Shown: positions 23,081 through 34,924, counted from the stretch's first letter. The stretch is DNA of 64,000 bases from Hyperoodon ampullatus (GCA_949752795.1 OX457075.1:7740001-7804000), one strand, 5' to 3'. The notes: a model not told the origin generated them from the sequence alone. Numbers and translations: made by a program.

Positions 23081-25835
23081 CTCTCCTACTGTGTCGGCTC
23101 CTGAACAACTGAAATCCAGATTCCTGGGCTAACAGTTCTTAAACAGTAGAAAGTGCTACATGTATGGAGCACGGCCCTGTAAATACATGATGGCAGTAAA
23201 TCCTCATAACCTCTAGGAAGGAGGAGAAAATGACTACCTGTACAGATGGGGTCCTGACCACTGTCCCACAGGCAGGATTTCATCCTGGAAAGCTCCCCCG
23301 AGTCCAAGCTTGTGACACTATCCCACCCAGCTTCCCGTGCCAGCCAGCACCCTGCCTGAGGAAGCATCCTCGCACGGATGCTCCTGAGTCCCCACCCTGC
23401 AGGGCACTGCATGAGACTGAAATTTATCCAAGGGAGACAAGACAAAATCAGGCTGAGAATTAAGGGAAGGGATGGTAGGCGCTGAATTTTCTCAGCAAGG
23501 ACACTGCTGGTGTTTCGAGCAGGGTGACAGTGCAGAACTATCTCCTGGGTGGCTGGAGGATTAGTATCTCTGGTTCTTACCTTCTACCGCAGACTGCAGA
23601 CACTATGACCACCCAAACCCCATTGCCCGAATTTCCAAATAGCCCATGGGAGAGGAGATACTGTTAGGAACCCCTGGACCAAGGGACGCTTGATTATGAT
23701 ATATGCTTATCACAGCTGAGGGAACTGTGTTGTATCTGGTATGGTGTAGACCAGGTCTCTGCACAGGGCTAGGGCTTGGGGGGTGTTCCGCCTGGGTCAC
23801 GTGGTATTTCTAGGCCTTCCTCTGAGGCTGATCCTCCGTAACTCCCGAAGCTCCTGATGCAGCCTCCGTCCACAGACAGTCAATAGACGTCCCTACTCAC
23901 TCTTGACAGCTGTCTGGTTGCCTGCCCTCCAGGGCTGGGCTCCAGCCCACGGCAACCCCTCTTCGGGGCCCAGATTCTTCTTCCCTCTGATGGCAGGGGC
24001 AGCAGCAGGCAGGGAAATGACCAGGCCATAGTCATCTTGCCACAGGGAGGGATTTCAGAGGGTTGGAACCTGAGCTCTCTGGGTTGGCTCCTTTGAAAGC
24101 CTGCCTGGTCCAGTCCTCCCGGCCATGGGTACGGGCCCACAGGCTCAGCAGCACCCCTCGTGCCAAGCCTGTGGCCGCTGCGTGAGCTCGTGCTACTTTC
24201 AGGAAGAGTTGGGACCGGCGGGGAACAATCAGCAGAACTTCAGGAAATTGAGAGGAGGAGAAGGCAGTGAGGGCCTACGTGCGTGTTTGGCTCCTGGCCT
24301 GCAACGGCAGCCAGCCAACCAGCTGTGCCCCCCGGTGGCTCCTTGGGCATGCTTTTTAAAGTAGTGGTGGCAGCCCTACAGCAGCAATATTTAAACCATT
24401 GCTCACCTCCAACTGGCCCAGAGAAGAGGGTTTGTTGTGGGGCAATCAGAGAGGTGTGCTGAGAACAGGAAGTTCTTTAGAGCAGCCAGATTACTAACAC
24501 AAGGGAGATGCCCTTTCTGAGCCCTGCTTCCACAATCTCCTTCACCCTTATGTTGTTTAGGGCTAGACTATGAACAGGAAAGCTCACTGTTCAGAAGCAG
24601 TTGGTTTTTAAATGGGTGCACGCACCGGATGTTATAAATCTTGGGTGGCCTCCCTCGTCCTGTGGCTCCTGCCTCGGGAGGGCGGGTGATGCTGGGAGGT
24701 GAGGGGCCTCCTGATGGGCTCCTGGTGGTTTTGCTTCTGCTGCTGGGAGAAATCTGGGCAGAGAATCTTCTAGTCTGAGGCTCTTGCCAGTGGGCCCCTC
24801 GCTGGGAAGCCAGTGGCTGGGCTCTGAGGTGCTCTGGGGAGATACAGGGGATTTGAGGGACCTTCCCATTGCTTTTTTGGACCTGCGAGTTGTGTGTGGC
24901 TCACCGCCCATCCTCTGGGACACACAGTCCAGCTGATGAGCTCCGTGGCTTCGTGGGAGCCAACCCAGGGGCAAGTGGATCCTTCTTTGACGGCAGAAAT
25001 TGTCACGATGAGCATAGCCTTTCATCTCTGGAGAGAAATAACCCAAGATGTTAGGGGTGCACCCTTTATGCTAATTCCACTCGCTCTCTGTTAACTTTGT
25101 AATGTCTTAATGCAGACCTGGGCGGCAACCAAGCTGGATAAGCCTTCTGAAGTGGTCCAACCTTGCAGACTTAGGAGGCTGGCTGAGGGGTACTCTGTAC
25201 AGATGTGGTGTGTTATGGGCACACAGTGTCTCTATGAAAATCCACAGACGTTCAGCCTGGAACCAGCCAGAGTCTTCTTTTTTTGCAGAGATGAAAAAAG
25301 TATATTCATTGCTGGAGAACTTGGACTTTATTCTAAACCAATTTCAACTTGGTCTGCAGAGCTTCATATAATCAGATCTGTAGATTAGCAGTAGATGATT
25401 ATAATGTAGATGGCTTGATACCTTATTGTTATAGAGAACAGGCAGTCATACAGTGCAGATGATTCATTTGAGCAGTGAAATAAAATAATAATTGTGTGTC
25501 ATGCTTTTCCCATGTAGTCAGCTGAGATAGCTATAGAATTATTCATGGTGTTTTCTTCCCTGTCATCTTAAAATTAAAGAATTCTAGAAAACTAGGGAAT
25601 TCGAGAATATATCCAGACTGTGAATAGTTTCTTGTTTAAAACTTTTTCTTTTGAATTCAGATTTTCCTCCTGATGCTGACGTAGAAAATGAAAAAATATC
25701 TAAGATCATATTCAGCCAGGGTCTTGGGCTAACACATCCTTTAGTTGAGTTTCTTGGAACCCTGTCGGTTTCTGGTTCCAGGACTTCCTGAGAAGTAGTC
25801 AGGACAAATTTCAGGTGTCCCCTTGGAGTGGGGTG
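23081..25835. other. Mostly unique DNA
   Basis: About 2.7 kb with no transposon I can name except possible MIR traces near 23160-23245. The interval 24840-25130 and the AT-rich part 25270-25700 lack repeat signatures. Overlapping frames (for example 24591-25046 minus) do not resemble known proteins and are not bounded by clear splice signals. Confidence 0.4.
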
Positions 25836-25839
25836 TGGT

Positions 25840-26060
25840 TTATAGTATGGGGGGTAGAAAGAGCTTGGAATTTGGACTCAATCAACCTGAGACCAATCAC
25901 GGGAGACCACCACTTAGTTACTCTGCAGATAGCCTGAGTTTTCATTTCCTTGTCTCTACAATGGGGATAATGATACTATCTTATCTGTAATGATTGCCTG
26001 CAGAATCAACAGAGAAATGTGAAAAAGCTTTGGAACCTGTAAAATACTCTCCAAGTGTTG
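25840..26060 (+). mobile_element. MIR SINE
   Basis: 'gagcttggaatttggactc', then 'ttcatttccttgtctctac', 'aatggggataatgatac' and 'tttggaacctgtaaaatac', nearly the full MIR order. Confidence 0.75.
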
Positions 26061-26675
26061 TCTGTATCATTTTCTGCTGTCAGAATTTTCAAAGTCTTCC
26101 AAGCTCTTTCAACTGTGATGAATTCTGTGATGTTAAACTCTTCCTGGGACACTGCACTCTTTTCTTCCCATGAGACACCCACAATCCCAAGAGCTGTCCC
26201 AGGTCCAGGTGCAATTCAGGGAGTTCACTCTCTGTCCTATCTTAATTTAGTCCCATTTTACATGTTCTCTCCTTTTTTCTTTATTTTTGTTTGAATTTGA
26301 ACCAAACAGATCCTTAAAGCCACAGTGGTACCAGGAAGGGCACTGGGGTGTCTTTGCCAAAGCTGCAACATCAGACATGAGGTCAGAGCACAGCAGCTGT
26401 CTGGGGAGGCTGGTGGAAGGAGGACCCCCTTGGTTTGGTGGCTCCATGATGAGGTGTTTCTGCAGGAGTGACTTTTATAAGCAAGGCAGAAGTATTGAGC
26501 ATTGAGTGTGGCTAATGCCCACTAGAGAGCTGACATAACATCAAGGTTAGTCCATGGCTCCACAAAAGTCTTCAATATCAATTGTTTCTTCTTTGTGTGA
26601 GGTGGAGGCCTATTTGATCAGTCCTGGCAGGAGTGGGCATTATGGTTGAAGCTTCGGTATATTAATGGAAGCATC
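26061..26675. other. Unique DNA
   Basis: No repeat or gene recognised. Confidence 0.4.
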
Positions 26676-26679
26676 AGAA

Positions 26680-26870
26680 TATAGTAGAAAGAGTACTGAC
26701 CTTGGAGTCTTACAACCTAGGTTGACTTGGCCCACCACTCACTACCTGTGTGACTTTGAGGAATCACTTAACCTGTGTGGCCCTCAAGAGTCACATATGT
26801 AATGGAATATAACAATATTTGGGGATAGTTACATGTATCACATTGTAGAGTACTGACCTTTGTAAAACAT
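26680..26870 (+). mobile_element. MIR SINE
   Basis: 'gtagaaagagtactgaccttgg', 'ctacctgtgtgactttgag' and 'atcacttaacctgtgtgg'. Confidence 0.75.
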
Positions 26871-27199
26871 GAATATTTAAAAATCCGTGTATAAAGTACA
26901 TTCAGAAAACTGCCTGTATCTAAGAGCACAGCTTGACAAACTATCCCAAAGTAAACACACCCATGTAAGCACCACCCCAGTGAAGACCTATAATGTTTCC
27001 AGAATCCCAGAATCCCCTCTCTGCCCTCTCCCTGCCACCCTCCAGCATCCTCCCTTAAAATGACCACAATCCTATCTCCAAACACCATAGACTAGTGTTG
27101 CCTGTTTTTTTTTTAATTGAAGTATAGTTGATTTACAGTGTTGTGTTAATTTCTGCTGTAACAGCAAAAGTGATGCAGTTATACATATATATTCTTTTT

Positions 27200-27561
27200 T
27201 AAAAAAATATTTATTTATTTATTTTATTTATTTATTTTTTGGCTGTGTTGGGTCATCACTGCTGTGCGCAGGTTTTCTCTAGCTGTGGCGAGTTGGGGCT
27301 ACTCTTCATTGCAGTGCGCAGGCTTCTCATTGCAGTGAATTCTCTTGTTGTGGAGCATGGGCTCTAGGCGCACAGGCTTCAGTACTTGTGGCATGTGGGC
27401 TCAGTAGTTGCGGCTCGCGGGCTCTTGAGTGCAGGCTCAGTAGCTGTGGCACATGGGCTTAGTTGCTCCGCGGCATGTGGGATCTTCCCGGGCCAGGGCT
27501 CGAACCCGTGTCCCTTGCGTTGGAGGGCAGATTCTTAACCACTGCGCCACCAGGGAAGCCC
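27200..27561 (-). mobile_element. Long-form CHR SINE
   Basis: A ~360-bp form: (TTTA)n tail, then 'ttggctgtgttgggtcatc', a repeated 'ggctcagtagttgcggctc' motif and the terminal 'gcgccaccagggaagccc'. Target-site duplication: 'tacatatatattcttttt' before and 'tacatatatatccttttt' from 27562. Confidence 0.93.
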
Positions 27562-27945
27562 TACATATATATCCTTTTTCATATTCTTTTCCATTATGGT
27601 TCATCACAGGATATTGAATATGGTTCCCTGTGCTCTACAGTAGGACCTTGTTGTTTATCCATTCTATACATAATAGGTTGCATCTGCTAATCCCAAACTC
27701 CCAATCCATCCCTCCCCCGCCCCCTCTTACCCCTTGGCAACCACAAGTCTGTTCTCTATGTCTGTGAGTCTGTTTCTGTTTTGTAGATAGGTTCATTTGT
27801 GTTATATTTTAAACTACACATATAAATGGTATCATATGGCATTTGCCTTTCTCTTTATGACTTACTTCATTTAGTATGATAATCTCTAAGTCTATCCATG
27901 TTGCTGCAAATGGCATAATTTCATTTTTTTGCTGCATAGTATTCC

Positions 27946-27947
<2 letters not shown>

Positions 27948-28031
<84 letters not shown>
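27948..28031. repeat. Compound (TG)n(TA)n microsatellite
   Basis: About 22 TG units followed by about 16 TA units, at the same L1 position as the TG tract at 13709-13749. Alternating purine-pyrimidine next to an easily melted TA block. Confidence 0.95.
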
Positions 28032-28032
<1 letters not shown>

Positions 28033-28930
28033 CACATGTTCTTTTTCCATTCATCTGTCAATGGACATTTAGGTTGTTTCCATGCCTTGGCTATTGTGAA
28101 TAGTGCTGTTGTGAACATAGGGGTGCATGTATCTTTCTGAATTATAGTTTTGTCTGGATATATGCCTAGGAGTGGGACTGCTGGATCATACGGCATAGTG
28201 TTGTCTGTTTTTGAACTTCATGTAAAGGAAATCATAGAGTATGTACTCTGGCTTTTTTGCTTGTGAAATTCACCCATGTTTTTGCAGGTAACAGTAGTTC
28301 ATTTATTTATTTGCATTACTATATAATTTCCATAGTATGATTATGCCCCAACGTATCCATTCTACCGTTGATGAAGATTTGGGTGGCTTCTAGTTTTTGG
28401 CACTCTTACAAAATGTTATGTTGCCTGCATTTCTGTTTGGCATATGCCTAGGAGTGGAATCGCTGAGTCCTATGGTATGTCTAGGGCTCAGCTTGAATAG
28501 ATCTCACCAAATAGGTTTTCAAAACGGGCATGTCAGTTTCCACTCTAACCCAGCAGCGTGTGAATTTCTATTTCTCCCCATCTTCTCCGATACTTGATAT
28601 TGGCATTCTTTCTCATTTTGTTATTTTGATGAGATAAAGCAATATCTCACTTTGTTTTTTCATTTGCATTTCCCCAGTAGCTACTGGGGAAAGTAGCCAA
28701 ATGTACAGTTTTGTACATTTATAAACCATTTCAATATCCTCTTTTGCGAAGTGCTTGTTCAAATCTTTTGGTCATTTTTCTGTTGCATTTAAAAAAACTG
28801 TACAAGTTCTTATTCTATTTTAATTGCACTCTGTTATTGGATATCTTTATTGCACATATTTTTCCCTTCTCTGTGGCTTGCCTTTTCACTCTCTTCCTCT
28901 TATGTTATTATGAACAGAAACTTCTAATTT

Positions 28931-29139
28931 TTTTTTTTTTTTTTTTGTGGTGCACGGGCCTCTCACTGTTGTGGCGTCTCCCATTGTGGAGCACAGGCTC
29001 CGGACGTGCAGGCTCACCAGCCATGGCTCACGGGCCCAGCCACTCCGCGGCATGCAGGATCTTCCTGGACCGGGGCACGAACCCCTGTCCCCTGCATCGG
29101 CAGGTGGACTCTCAACCCCTGCACCAGCAGGGAAGCCCC
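28931..29139 (-). mobile_element. CHR-type SINE
   Basis: Target-site duplication 'agaaacttctaattt' (28916-28930) and 'agaagcttctaattt' (29140-29154). The head reads 'gcaccagcagggaagcccc', with a substitution in the normally constant 'caccagggaagccc'. Confidence 0.95.
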
Positions 29140-29215
29140 AGAAGCTTCTAATTTATGTAGCTTAACATATCAACATTCCCTGTATCGTTAGCGCCTTTTC
29201 TGGTATTGTACTTGG

Positions 29216-30596
29216 GAAATCTTTGCTTGAGGTGTGAAGCTCAGTGTCCTTCAGTTACACCCACTGCTCCCTGTAGACCAGACAACTGTGCAGGTGACCT
29301 GGGGAAGCCCCCAGGTAGCTGCCCGCCTCTCAGGACAGCTTCAGACCAATCCCATGATGCAGGAGAACAGCCCTGAGCTTGTGGGTGTACCTCCAGGACC
29401 CGGCTGATCTGAAAAACCTGCTGGAGGCTCTAGGCTCCTGACTAGAATTAGGGGTTTAGTTAAGGGTACACAGGGCTAATGGCTTCCAGGAACCATGTTG
29501 TTTGTCCACCTGGTTATGAAGAGCTAGCATTAGTCTTAGGCACTTTCCTAAGACTGTGTTTCCAGAACTTCTGTGGAAAGAAAATCTCTGACTCAGTTTA
29601 TAGCCCTTAATCTAGGAATTAGACACGGGGCTTCTTGCCCACCCAAACTTCCTTTCCAGGAAACTTCTGTCCTCCCATGGCCTTGCTGGGTGAGCGGGGC
29701 CCATGTGACCCTACTTCCCCTGCACAGACGATTGGGCCAGGAGTACCTGACTGGGGGCTGGCCAGAGAGCTATCAATGGCTTACGTGTCCTCCTAAGTCA
29801 GTAAGCTTCCCTCTTTGGGGAATCTGAACCAGGCATCAGAAGGATTTTGCTGGCCGACGCTGGGCATGTATGCTGAAAGTTCCCTGTAAAGTTGGGGGCA
29901 AAGGGAGCTATTTTGGGTCCACGTATTTGCTGAATGTATAAGGAACTGAGACTCAGAGAAGCTGGTCGGGAGGGAGACGGGCAGGGAGTTGGAGCCCCGA
30001 GAAGAGCAGAGAAATCACGTGTGAGTGAAGAGAGAGAGAGAGAGAGAGAGAGCAAATCCCTGTTTTCTGCTCTGCTTTAGGCGTGATTCAATGCTTCCTG
30101 GTTTCCCTTTGGACCTCTGTGTATCCTTGCAATAACTCTAACCTTTCATTCGAGCTCCTTGGAGTGGGTTTTTGATTCTTTCAATTAAAAGAGTTTGGAC
30201 TAAGATAGACCAGATCAAAGGTAAGGAAAAAAGAAAGGAAAGGATTTATAGGTTGTATTTTGTTCAATAAACCTTATGGAATTCTAGTAAAAATTGATTT
30301 CCCTACAATTTAGTTCACCTATCTTATTGACCAGAATTATGTCTGTGAGGATAACAGTGCTGCTCTTTAGCCACTAAAATGTTAACTCTGGATGTGTGAG
30401 CAAAGAGGCAGCATGCAGGCGGCTTTCTGATCTTCATCCTGTAATTAAAGCAGGACCTTAACGTGGAGCTGAGTAGGTGCATGGGTGGGTGCATGGGTGG
30501 GTGGGTGCAGAGGCACCTATGACCCATGGGCTGCAAATTCTTCACCCTCTTGTCGGGAGCCGTGAACTTCAGAGAGCTTCAGAGGTTGTTAGGGTT
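29216..30596. other. Unique DNA with GA and GGTG simple repeats
   Basis: A GA run is at 30027-30052 and a 'gggtgggtgcat'-type short tandem at 30478-30508. No coding exon or named repeat was recognised. Confidence 0.4.
30027..30052. repeat. (GA)n microsatellite
   Basis: About 12 GA units. Confidence 0.9.
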
Positions 30597-30610
30597 AAAA
30601 AGTGGTTACA

Positions 30611-30820
30611 GGGCTTCCCTGGTGGCACAGTGGTTGAGAGTCCGCCTGCCGATGCAGGGGACATGGGTTCGTGCCCCGGTCCGGGAGGATCCCACATGCC
30701 GTGGAGCAGCTGGGCCCGTGAGCCATGGCCGCTGAGCCTGCGCGTCCGGAGCCTGTGCTCCGCAACGGGAGAGGCCACGACAGTGAGAGGCCCGCATACC
30801 GCAAAAAAAAAAAAAAAAAA
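30611..30820 (+). mobile_element. CHR-type SINE
   Basis: Full plus-strand copy from 'gggcttccctggtggcacag' to an 18-A tail. Target-site duplication 'aaaagtggttaca' is at 30598-30610 and again after the tail ('aagtggttaca', to 30829). Close to consensus. Confidence 0.96.
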
Positions 30821-30829
30821 GTGGTTACA

Positions 30830-31107
30830 ACCTTGATGGCCAAAGATAGGAGAATGGTTAAATAAATTAGTGGTCTCCAAATGAGGGTGTGTTTATGGAG
30901 TCATTAAAGATGATGTCATTAAAGAGGTTTTTAATGTTATGGGAAATTAATTGTATAAAAATATGTAACATTAACTGGAAAACAGATGTAAAATGTTTTA
31001 TACAAGTCGATCCCAAGGATGTTAAAATAAACATGAGAAAACCGGTAATAGCAGTCGTATATATTACGTAACTTGTATATACATAAATATTTGCCTTTCT
31101 GTATTTT
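30830..31107. other. AT-rich sequence, possibly old L1
   Basis: 'ggttaaataaattagtggtc' and 'taatgttatgggaaattaat' suggest a diverged repeat, but I cannot name it. Confidence 0.3.
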
Positions 31108-31121
31108 CTATGATTAGTTTA

Positions 31122-31386
31122 GAAAAATTTTATTGGAGTATAGTTGATTTACAGTGTTGCAAATCAGCAAAGTGAATCAATTATACATACACATATATCC
31201 ACTCTTTTTTAGATTCTTTTCCCATATAGGCCATTACAGAGTATGGAGTCGAGTTCCCTGTGCTATACAGTAGGTCCTTGTTGATTATCTATTTTATGTA
31301 TAGTAGTGTGTATATGTCAATCCCAATCTCCCAATTTATCCCTCCCCCATGTACCCCCCTGGTAACCATAAGTTTCTTTTCTACAT
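31122..31386 (-). mobile_element. Short L1 3' UTR copy with target-site duplication
   Basis: Only about 265 bp of 3' UTR was inserted. Flanking repeats are 'ctatgattagttta' (31108-31121) and 'ctatgattactttt' (31387-31400). Confidence 0.9.
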
Positions 31387-31509
31387 CTATGATTACTTTT
31401 ATAATCAGAAAAATTGTTTAAAATGAAAATCAAATGAATAAGTGGTTTATGCAGATTCTCAAAGTGTGACGTGAGTCTGTTCTGGAGTTTTCCTCCAACA
31501 TTCATTCTT

Positions 31510-31890
31510 TTTTTTAAAAAATAAATTTATTTATTTTATTTATTTTTGGCTGAGTTGGGTCTTTGTTGTTGCATGCGGGCTTTCTGTAGTTTCAGCGAGC
31601 AGGGTCTACTCTTCGTTGTGGTGCGTGGGCTTCTCATTGCGGTGGCTTCTCTTGTTGTGGAGCACGGCTTCTAGGCATGTGGGCTTCAGTAGTTGTGGCA
31701 CACGGGCTCAGTAGTTGTGGCACACGGGCTCAGTAGTTGTGGCTCTCGGGCTCTGGCGTGCAGGCTCTGTAGTTGTGGTGCATGGGCTTAGTTGCTCTGC
31801 GGCATGTGAGATCTTCCCGGACCAGGGCTGGAACCTGTGTCCCCTGCATTGGCAGGCGGATTCTTAACAACTGTGTCACCAGGGAAGCCC
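31510..31890 (-). mobile_element. Long-form CHR SINE in an L1 tail
   Basis: A ~370-bp form with a duplicated 'cacgggctcagtagttgtgg' unit near 31700-31745. It ends at 'caccagggaagccc'. It sits in the T-rich tail of the L1 that follows. Confidence 0.93.
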
Positions 31891-32190
31891 TCATCCTTTC
31901 TTAAAAACATTATTTTATTGAAGTATAGTTGATTTACAATGTTGTGTTAATTTCTACTGTACAGCAAAGTGATTCAGTTATACATATATATATATATATA
32001 TTCTTTTTCATATTCTTTTCCATATGGTTTATCACAAGATTGAGTATAGTTCCCTGTGCTCTACAGTAGGACCTTGTTGTTTATCCATTCTATGTATAAT
32101 ACTTTGCATCTACTAATCCCGAATTCCCAACCCATCCCTCCACCCCCCCGCTTGGCAACCACAAGTCTGTTCTCCGTGTTTGTGAGCCCA
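31891..32190 (-). mobile_element. L1 3' UTR copy
   Basis: 'ttattgaagtatagttgatt' to 'ggcaaccacaagtctgttct'. The outer duplication 'aacattcattctt' occurs at 31497-31509 and at 32191-32203. The L1 therefore inserted first and the long CHR landed in its tail later. An (AT)n expansion is at about 31983-32000. Confidence 0.92.
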
Positions 32191-32274
32191 AACATTCATT
32201 CTTGGTTCTAAATCCCCAAACCCTTGCTCTCCAAAAACAAGGGGATTTGGATCATTTGCAATGAAACACTTCTT

Positions 32275-32400
32275 TTTTTTTTTTTTTTTCGGTCACACCA
32301 TGCAGCAGGCGGGATCTTTAGTTCCCCGACCGGGGATCAAACCCGTGCCCCCTGCAGTGGCAGTGCAGAGTTTTTACCACTGTACTGCCAGGGAAGTCCC
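32275..32400 (-). mobile_element. Older short CHR-type SINE (CHR-1-like)
   Basis: T-run, 'cggtcacaccatgcagcagg', a B-box-like 'ggggatcaaacccgtg', and 'gccagggaagtccc'. Target-site duplication 'tgaaacacttctt' (32262-32274) and 'tgaaacgcttctt' (32401-32413). Confidence 0.93.
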
Positions 32401-32689
32401 TGAAACGCTTCTTAGATGACCCTTCCCTGGCTAGCCCACGGCTGGACACAGCCTTCAGGACGTATGAAGATGACAGTGGCTCCATTTCTCCAGGGTGTGA
32501 GAGAGGATGAGACTCCAAGCTCAGCAATTACAGAGTCAAGTTGGGATCTGGTTTACGAAAACCATGGGAGAAGAGAGTGGCCACAAGGAAGGGATAACAG
32601 GAACAGAGGTGGCAAGAGCTGGTGGGGACTTCAGAAGGCGTGTAGGTGGACACCACAGCCTTAGAGATAAGGACAGTTACCACCTTGAC

Positions 32690-32900
32690 TCGGCTTCCTA
32701 CGTGCTAGGTGTGCACACAGGTGAGAGGTGCAGCCTGGCTGGAATTTTACTTAACTTTCACAACAGCCCAGTAAGGCAGGTTTAATGATCTTCATTTTTT
32801 GCCAAAGAGAAAAGTAACCCCAAACAAAGCAAGAAATGGGCTTAGAGCGGTAAAGTGATATTCACACGTAAGTGATTGCAGGTCCGGGACTGGACACCAC
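32690..32900 (-). mobile_element. MIR SINE
   Basis: 'acttaactttcacaacagccc', then 'gcaggtttaatgatcttc'. Confidence 0.6.
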
Positions 32901-32924
32901 TCTTCCTTTTACTTTTTAACCCTG

Positions 32925-33160
32925 ATGATAATAATCAGATGATAATCATGGATTGCTCTTTACTATGTGTCAGGCCCTGTGCTGAATGCTTTTCTTGCTT
33001 TATCTCCTTTAATGCTCACAGCAGCTCAATGGAACAGATCCCATTACTATTTCCATTTTACACTGAAGAACCGAGCCCTGGAAGAACTTGCTGATGGTCA
33101 CAGGGAGTAAGTGGCAGAACCAGTCTTGGAACCCAGGTCCATCTGAAGCCAGATCAGTAT
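32925..33160 (-). mobile_element. MIR SINE
   Basis: 'gtgtcaggccctgtgctgaa', 'aatgctcacagcagctcaat' and 'tggaacccaggtccatctg' follow the full reverse MIR order. Confidence 0.75.
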
Positions 33161-33356
33161 TCTGACTGGGACCTCTAGGATGCCCCTCCCCTCCTCCCAC
33201 CCCGGGCGGGTGGTCTGAGGCCAGAACGGAGTGTCCAGTGGCAGGGCCCTGGGTCCCTGTCCACCACCAAAGTGCCAAGTACAGGGGAGCAACCACAGCG
33301 TGACCCTGGAGTCCATGCACTGCTGTCCACAACCTTCCAATCAACGCATCCATTAC

Positions 33357-33508
33357 TGAGTGCGTGCGTGTGTGCATGTGTACACGTGTGCGTGTGTGCG
33401 TGAGTGGGCGTGTGTGCACGCGTGTGTGAGTGTGTTTGTGCGTGTGTTCATTTGTGCGCATGAGTGTGCATGTGTGCATGCGTGCGTGCGAGTGTGCGTG
33501 GGTGCGTC
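33357..33508. repeat. Degenerate (TGCG/TGTG)n alternating purine-pyrimidine tract
   Basis: About 150 bp built of TGTG, TGCG and TGCA units with CpG steps. It could adopt left-handed DNA. The frames through it are repeat-derived. Confidence 0.9.
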
Positions 33509-33798
33509 CATCCATCCGTGGGCTTAGTTTGGAGCGGGGAACTTGGAAGCTCGGTGATCTCCTGGATCTCGCTCAGCTCAGCGCTTCTGAAAGTTTACTG
33601 AGCTCTAAATGCCATGGATGAGGGATGGGGGAAGCCCCTGTTTCTGCCTCACCCTTGTGCAGTTTAGGGGCACAGTTAGGGGGCGTGATGTGTGATGGAC
33701 ACACATAAAACAATGAGACAGCACTGAAGGGTAGAAAGTGTGGAACAGAGTTTAGATTCTGAGCTCAGTGGGGGTGGAGCGGCTGGGAAAGGATTCTG

Positions 33799-33992
33799 TC
33801 CACGTGTGAGTATGTATGACTGTATGTGAGTAAGTGTGCATGTGAGTGTGCGTGAATGTGTGTATGTGAGTGAGCTGTGAGCGTGTGAGTGTGAGTGTGG
33901 GAATGGGAGTGTGTACTTGTGCATGTGCGAGTGTGTGTGAGCAGGGGTGTGTGTATGTGTGAGTGGGCATGGATGTGTGAGGGCGTGTGCCG
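33799..33992. repeat. Degenerate (TGTGAG)n tract
   Basis: About 190 bp of imperfect TG/GTGA repeats, 290 bp downstream of a similar tract. A 146-codon plus frame beginning in it is repeat-derived. Confidence 0.85.
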
Positions 33993-34924
33993 CTATGTGA
34001 CTAAGTGTAGAGGGACCTGGGCTGGAGGAGAAGACCGTGAGGTCACCCCTGGTCTCCTGGGAAAGGAGGTGGGAAGAGGAATGGCTGGGGGGAAGGGCCG
34101 GAGGGTAGGGGGCAGGGTCTCAGGGAAGCCAAAGCTCAGGGCAGCACGGGGACCGGGAGATGGTCCCCACTGGCTGAGATCAAAGCTGACGGAGGTCACT
34201 GTGGAGAAAACGCTGAAGGAAAGGACCCAAGTGTTTGCAGGTCTGGAGGGCATCTGTGTCATGGTCCCTTCTGACTTCGTGTCCAGGAAGACCTGTACCC
34301 AGGTGACTGTCAGGGAACTGGATTTGTGGGCTTGAGGGTTAAGTGCCTGTCAAACAAGTCTGAGCCTGGAGGAAGAGGGGCTCCACCCCTGACCTGGAGG
34401 CCACCTGGGCAAAGGGGAGAGGCCACTGATGGATGGGGCCAAGGGGAGGCCCGTTTGCCCTGGGTGGAGGGACCACGTTTTCTGAGCCCAAAATGAGGGC
34501 CCTTCCTTTGATGAAAGACATTTTTTTTTCTGATGTAGTCCAGACATACAAATAAATTACATTGAGCTGTACATCTCATTAGTTGTAAAGTCAGAGATAA
34601 CTGGTATAATTTCTGTTCATATGGTCATGGAACCAAGGAAATCTTTCCTGGGTCCTTCGAGGTAGATCCTTTCTGCAGTCTGGGGGTCTCTGAGGAGGAT
34701 CAGGGGAGATGTCACTAGCAAGTGGCCATCAAAAGGCCCTATTCACGACCCTAATCCCAGGGAACCTCTTGCGACAAAGGAATAGAATTCCAAACCACTA
34801 GAGAGTAGACTGACCTCCCAGCCAAGGGTTCCTTGACTTTACGGGGCTGGTTGCAGATCTGTTCTGGGTTGGATCAATGAGCATAGAAGACCTTGGGCCA
34901 GGAAATTTGGTCTCACACTTTTTT
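33993..34924. other. Unique DNA
   Basis: GC-rich then mixed, with no repeat or gene recognised. Overlapping frames in several registers at 34310-34580 lack similarity to known proteins. Confidence 0.4.

Larger units (their letters stand above)
27104..28195 (-). mobile_element. Younger 5'-truncated L1 inserted in an older L1
   Basis: T-run, then the 3' UTR start 'attgaagtatagttgattta', ending in ORF2 text 'gggactgctggatcatacgg'. The target-site duplication 'tagtgttgcctgttttt' (27093-27109) versus 'tagtgttgtctgttttt' (28196-28212) proves a single retrotransposition. It contains a long-form CHR SINE (27200-27561) and a TG/TA microsatellite. Confidence 0.92.
26871..29215 (-). mobile_element. Old L1 carrying a younger L1 and a CHR SINE
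   Basis: Outer old pieces at about 26871-27092, 28213-28930 and 29140-29215 are one minus-strand L1: 'acatgaatatttaaaaatcc', then 'catgtaaaggaaatcatag', 'cctaggagtggaatcgctg' and 'ttgcatttccccagtagctac'. The break at 27093-28212 is a younger L1 and the break at 28931-29139 is a CHR SINE. Confidence 0.8.

Noticed and set aside
33009..33515. 168-codon His/Thr-rich minus frame; similar at 33752-33970
   Set aside because: Translation of the degenerate TG tracts.
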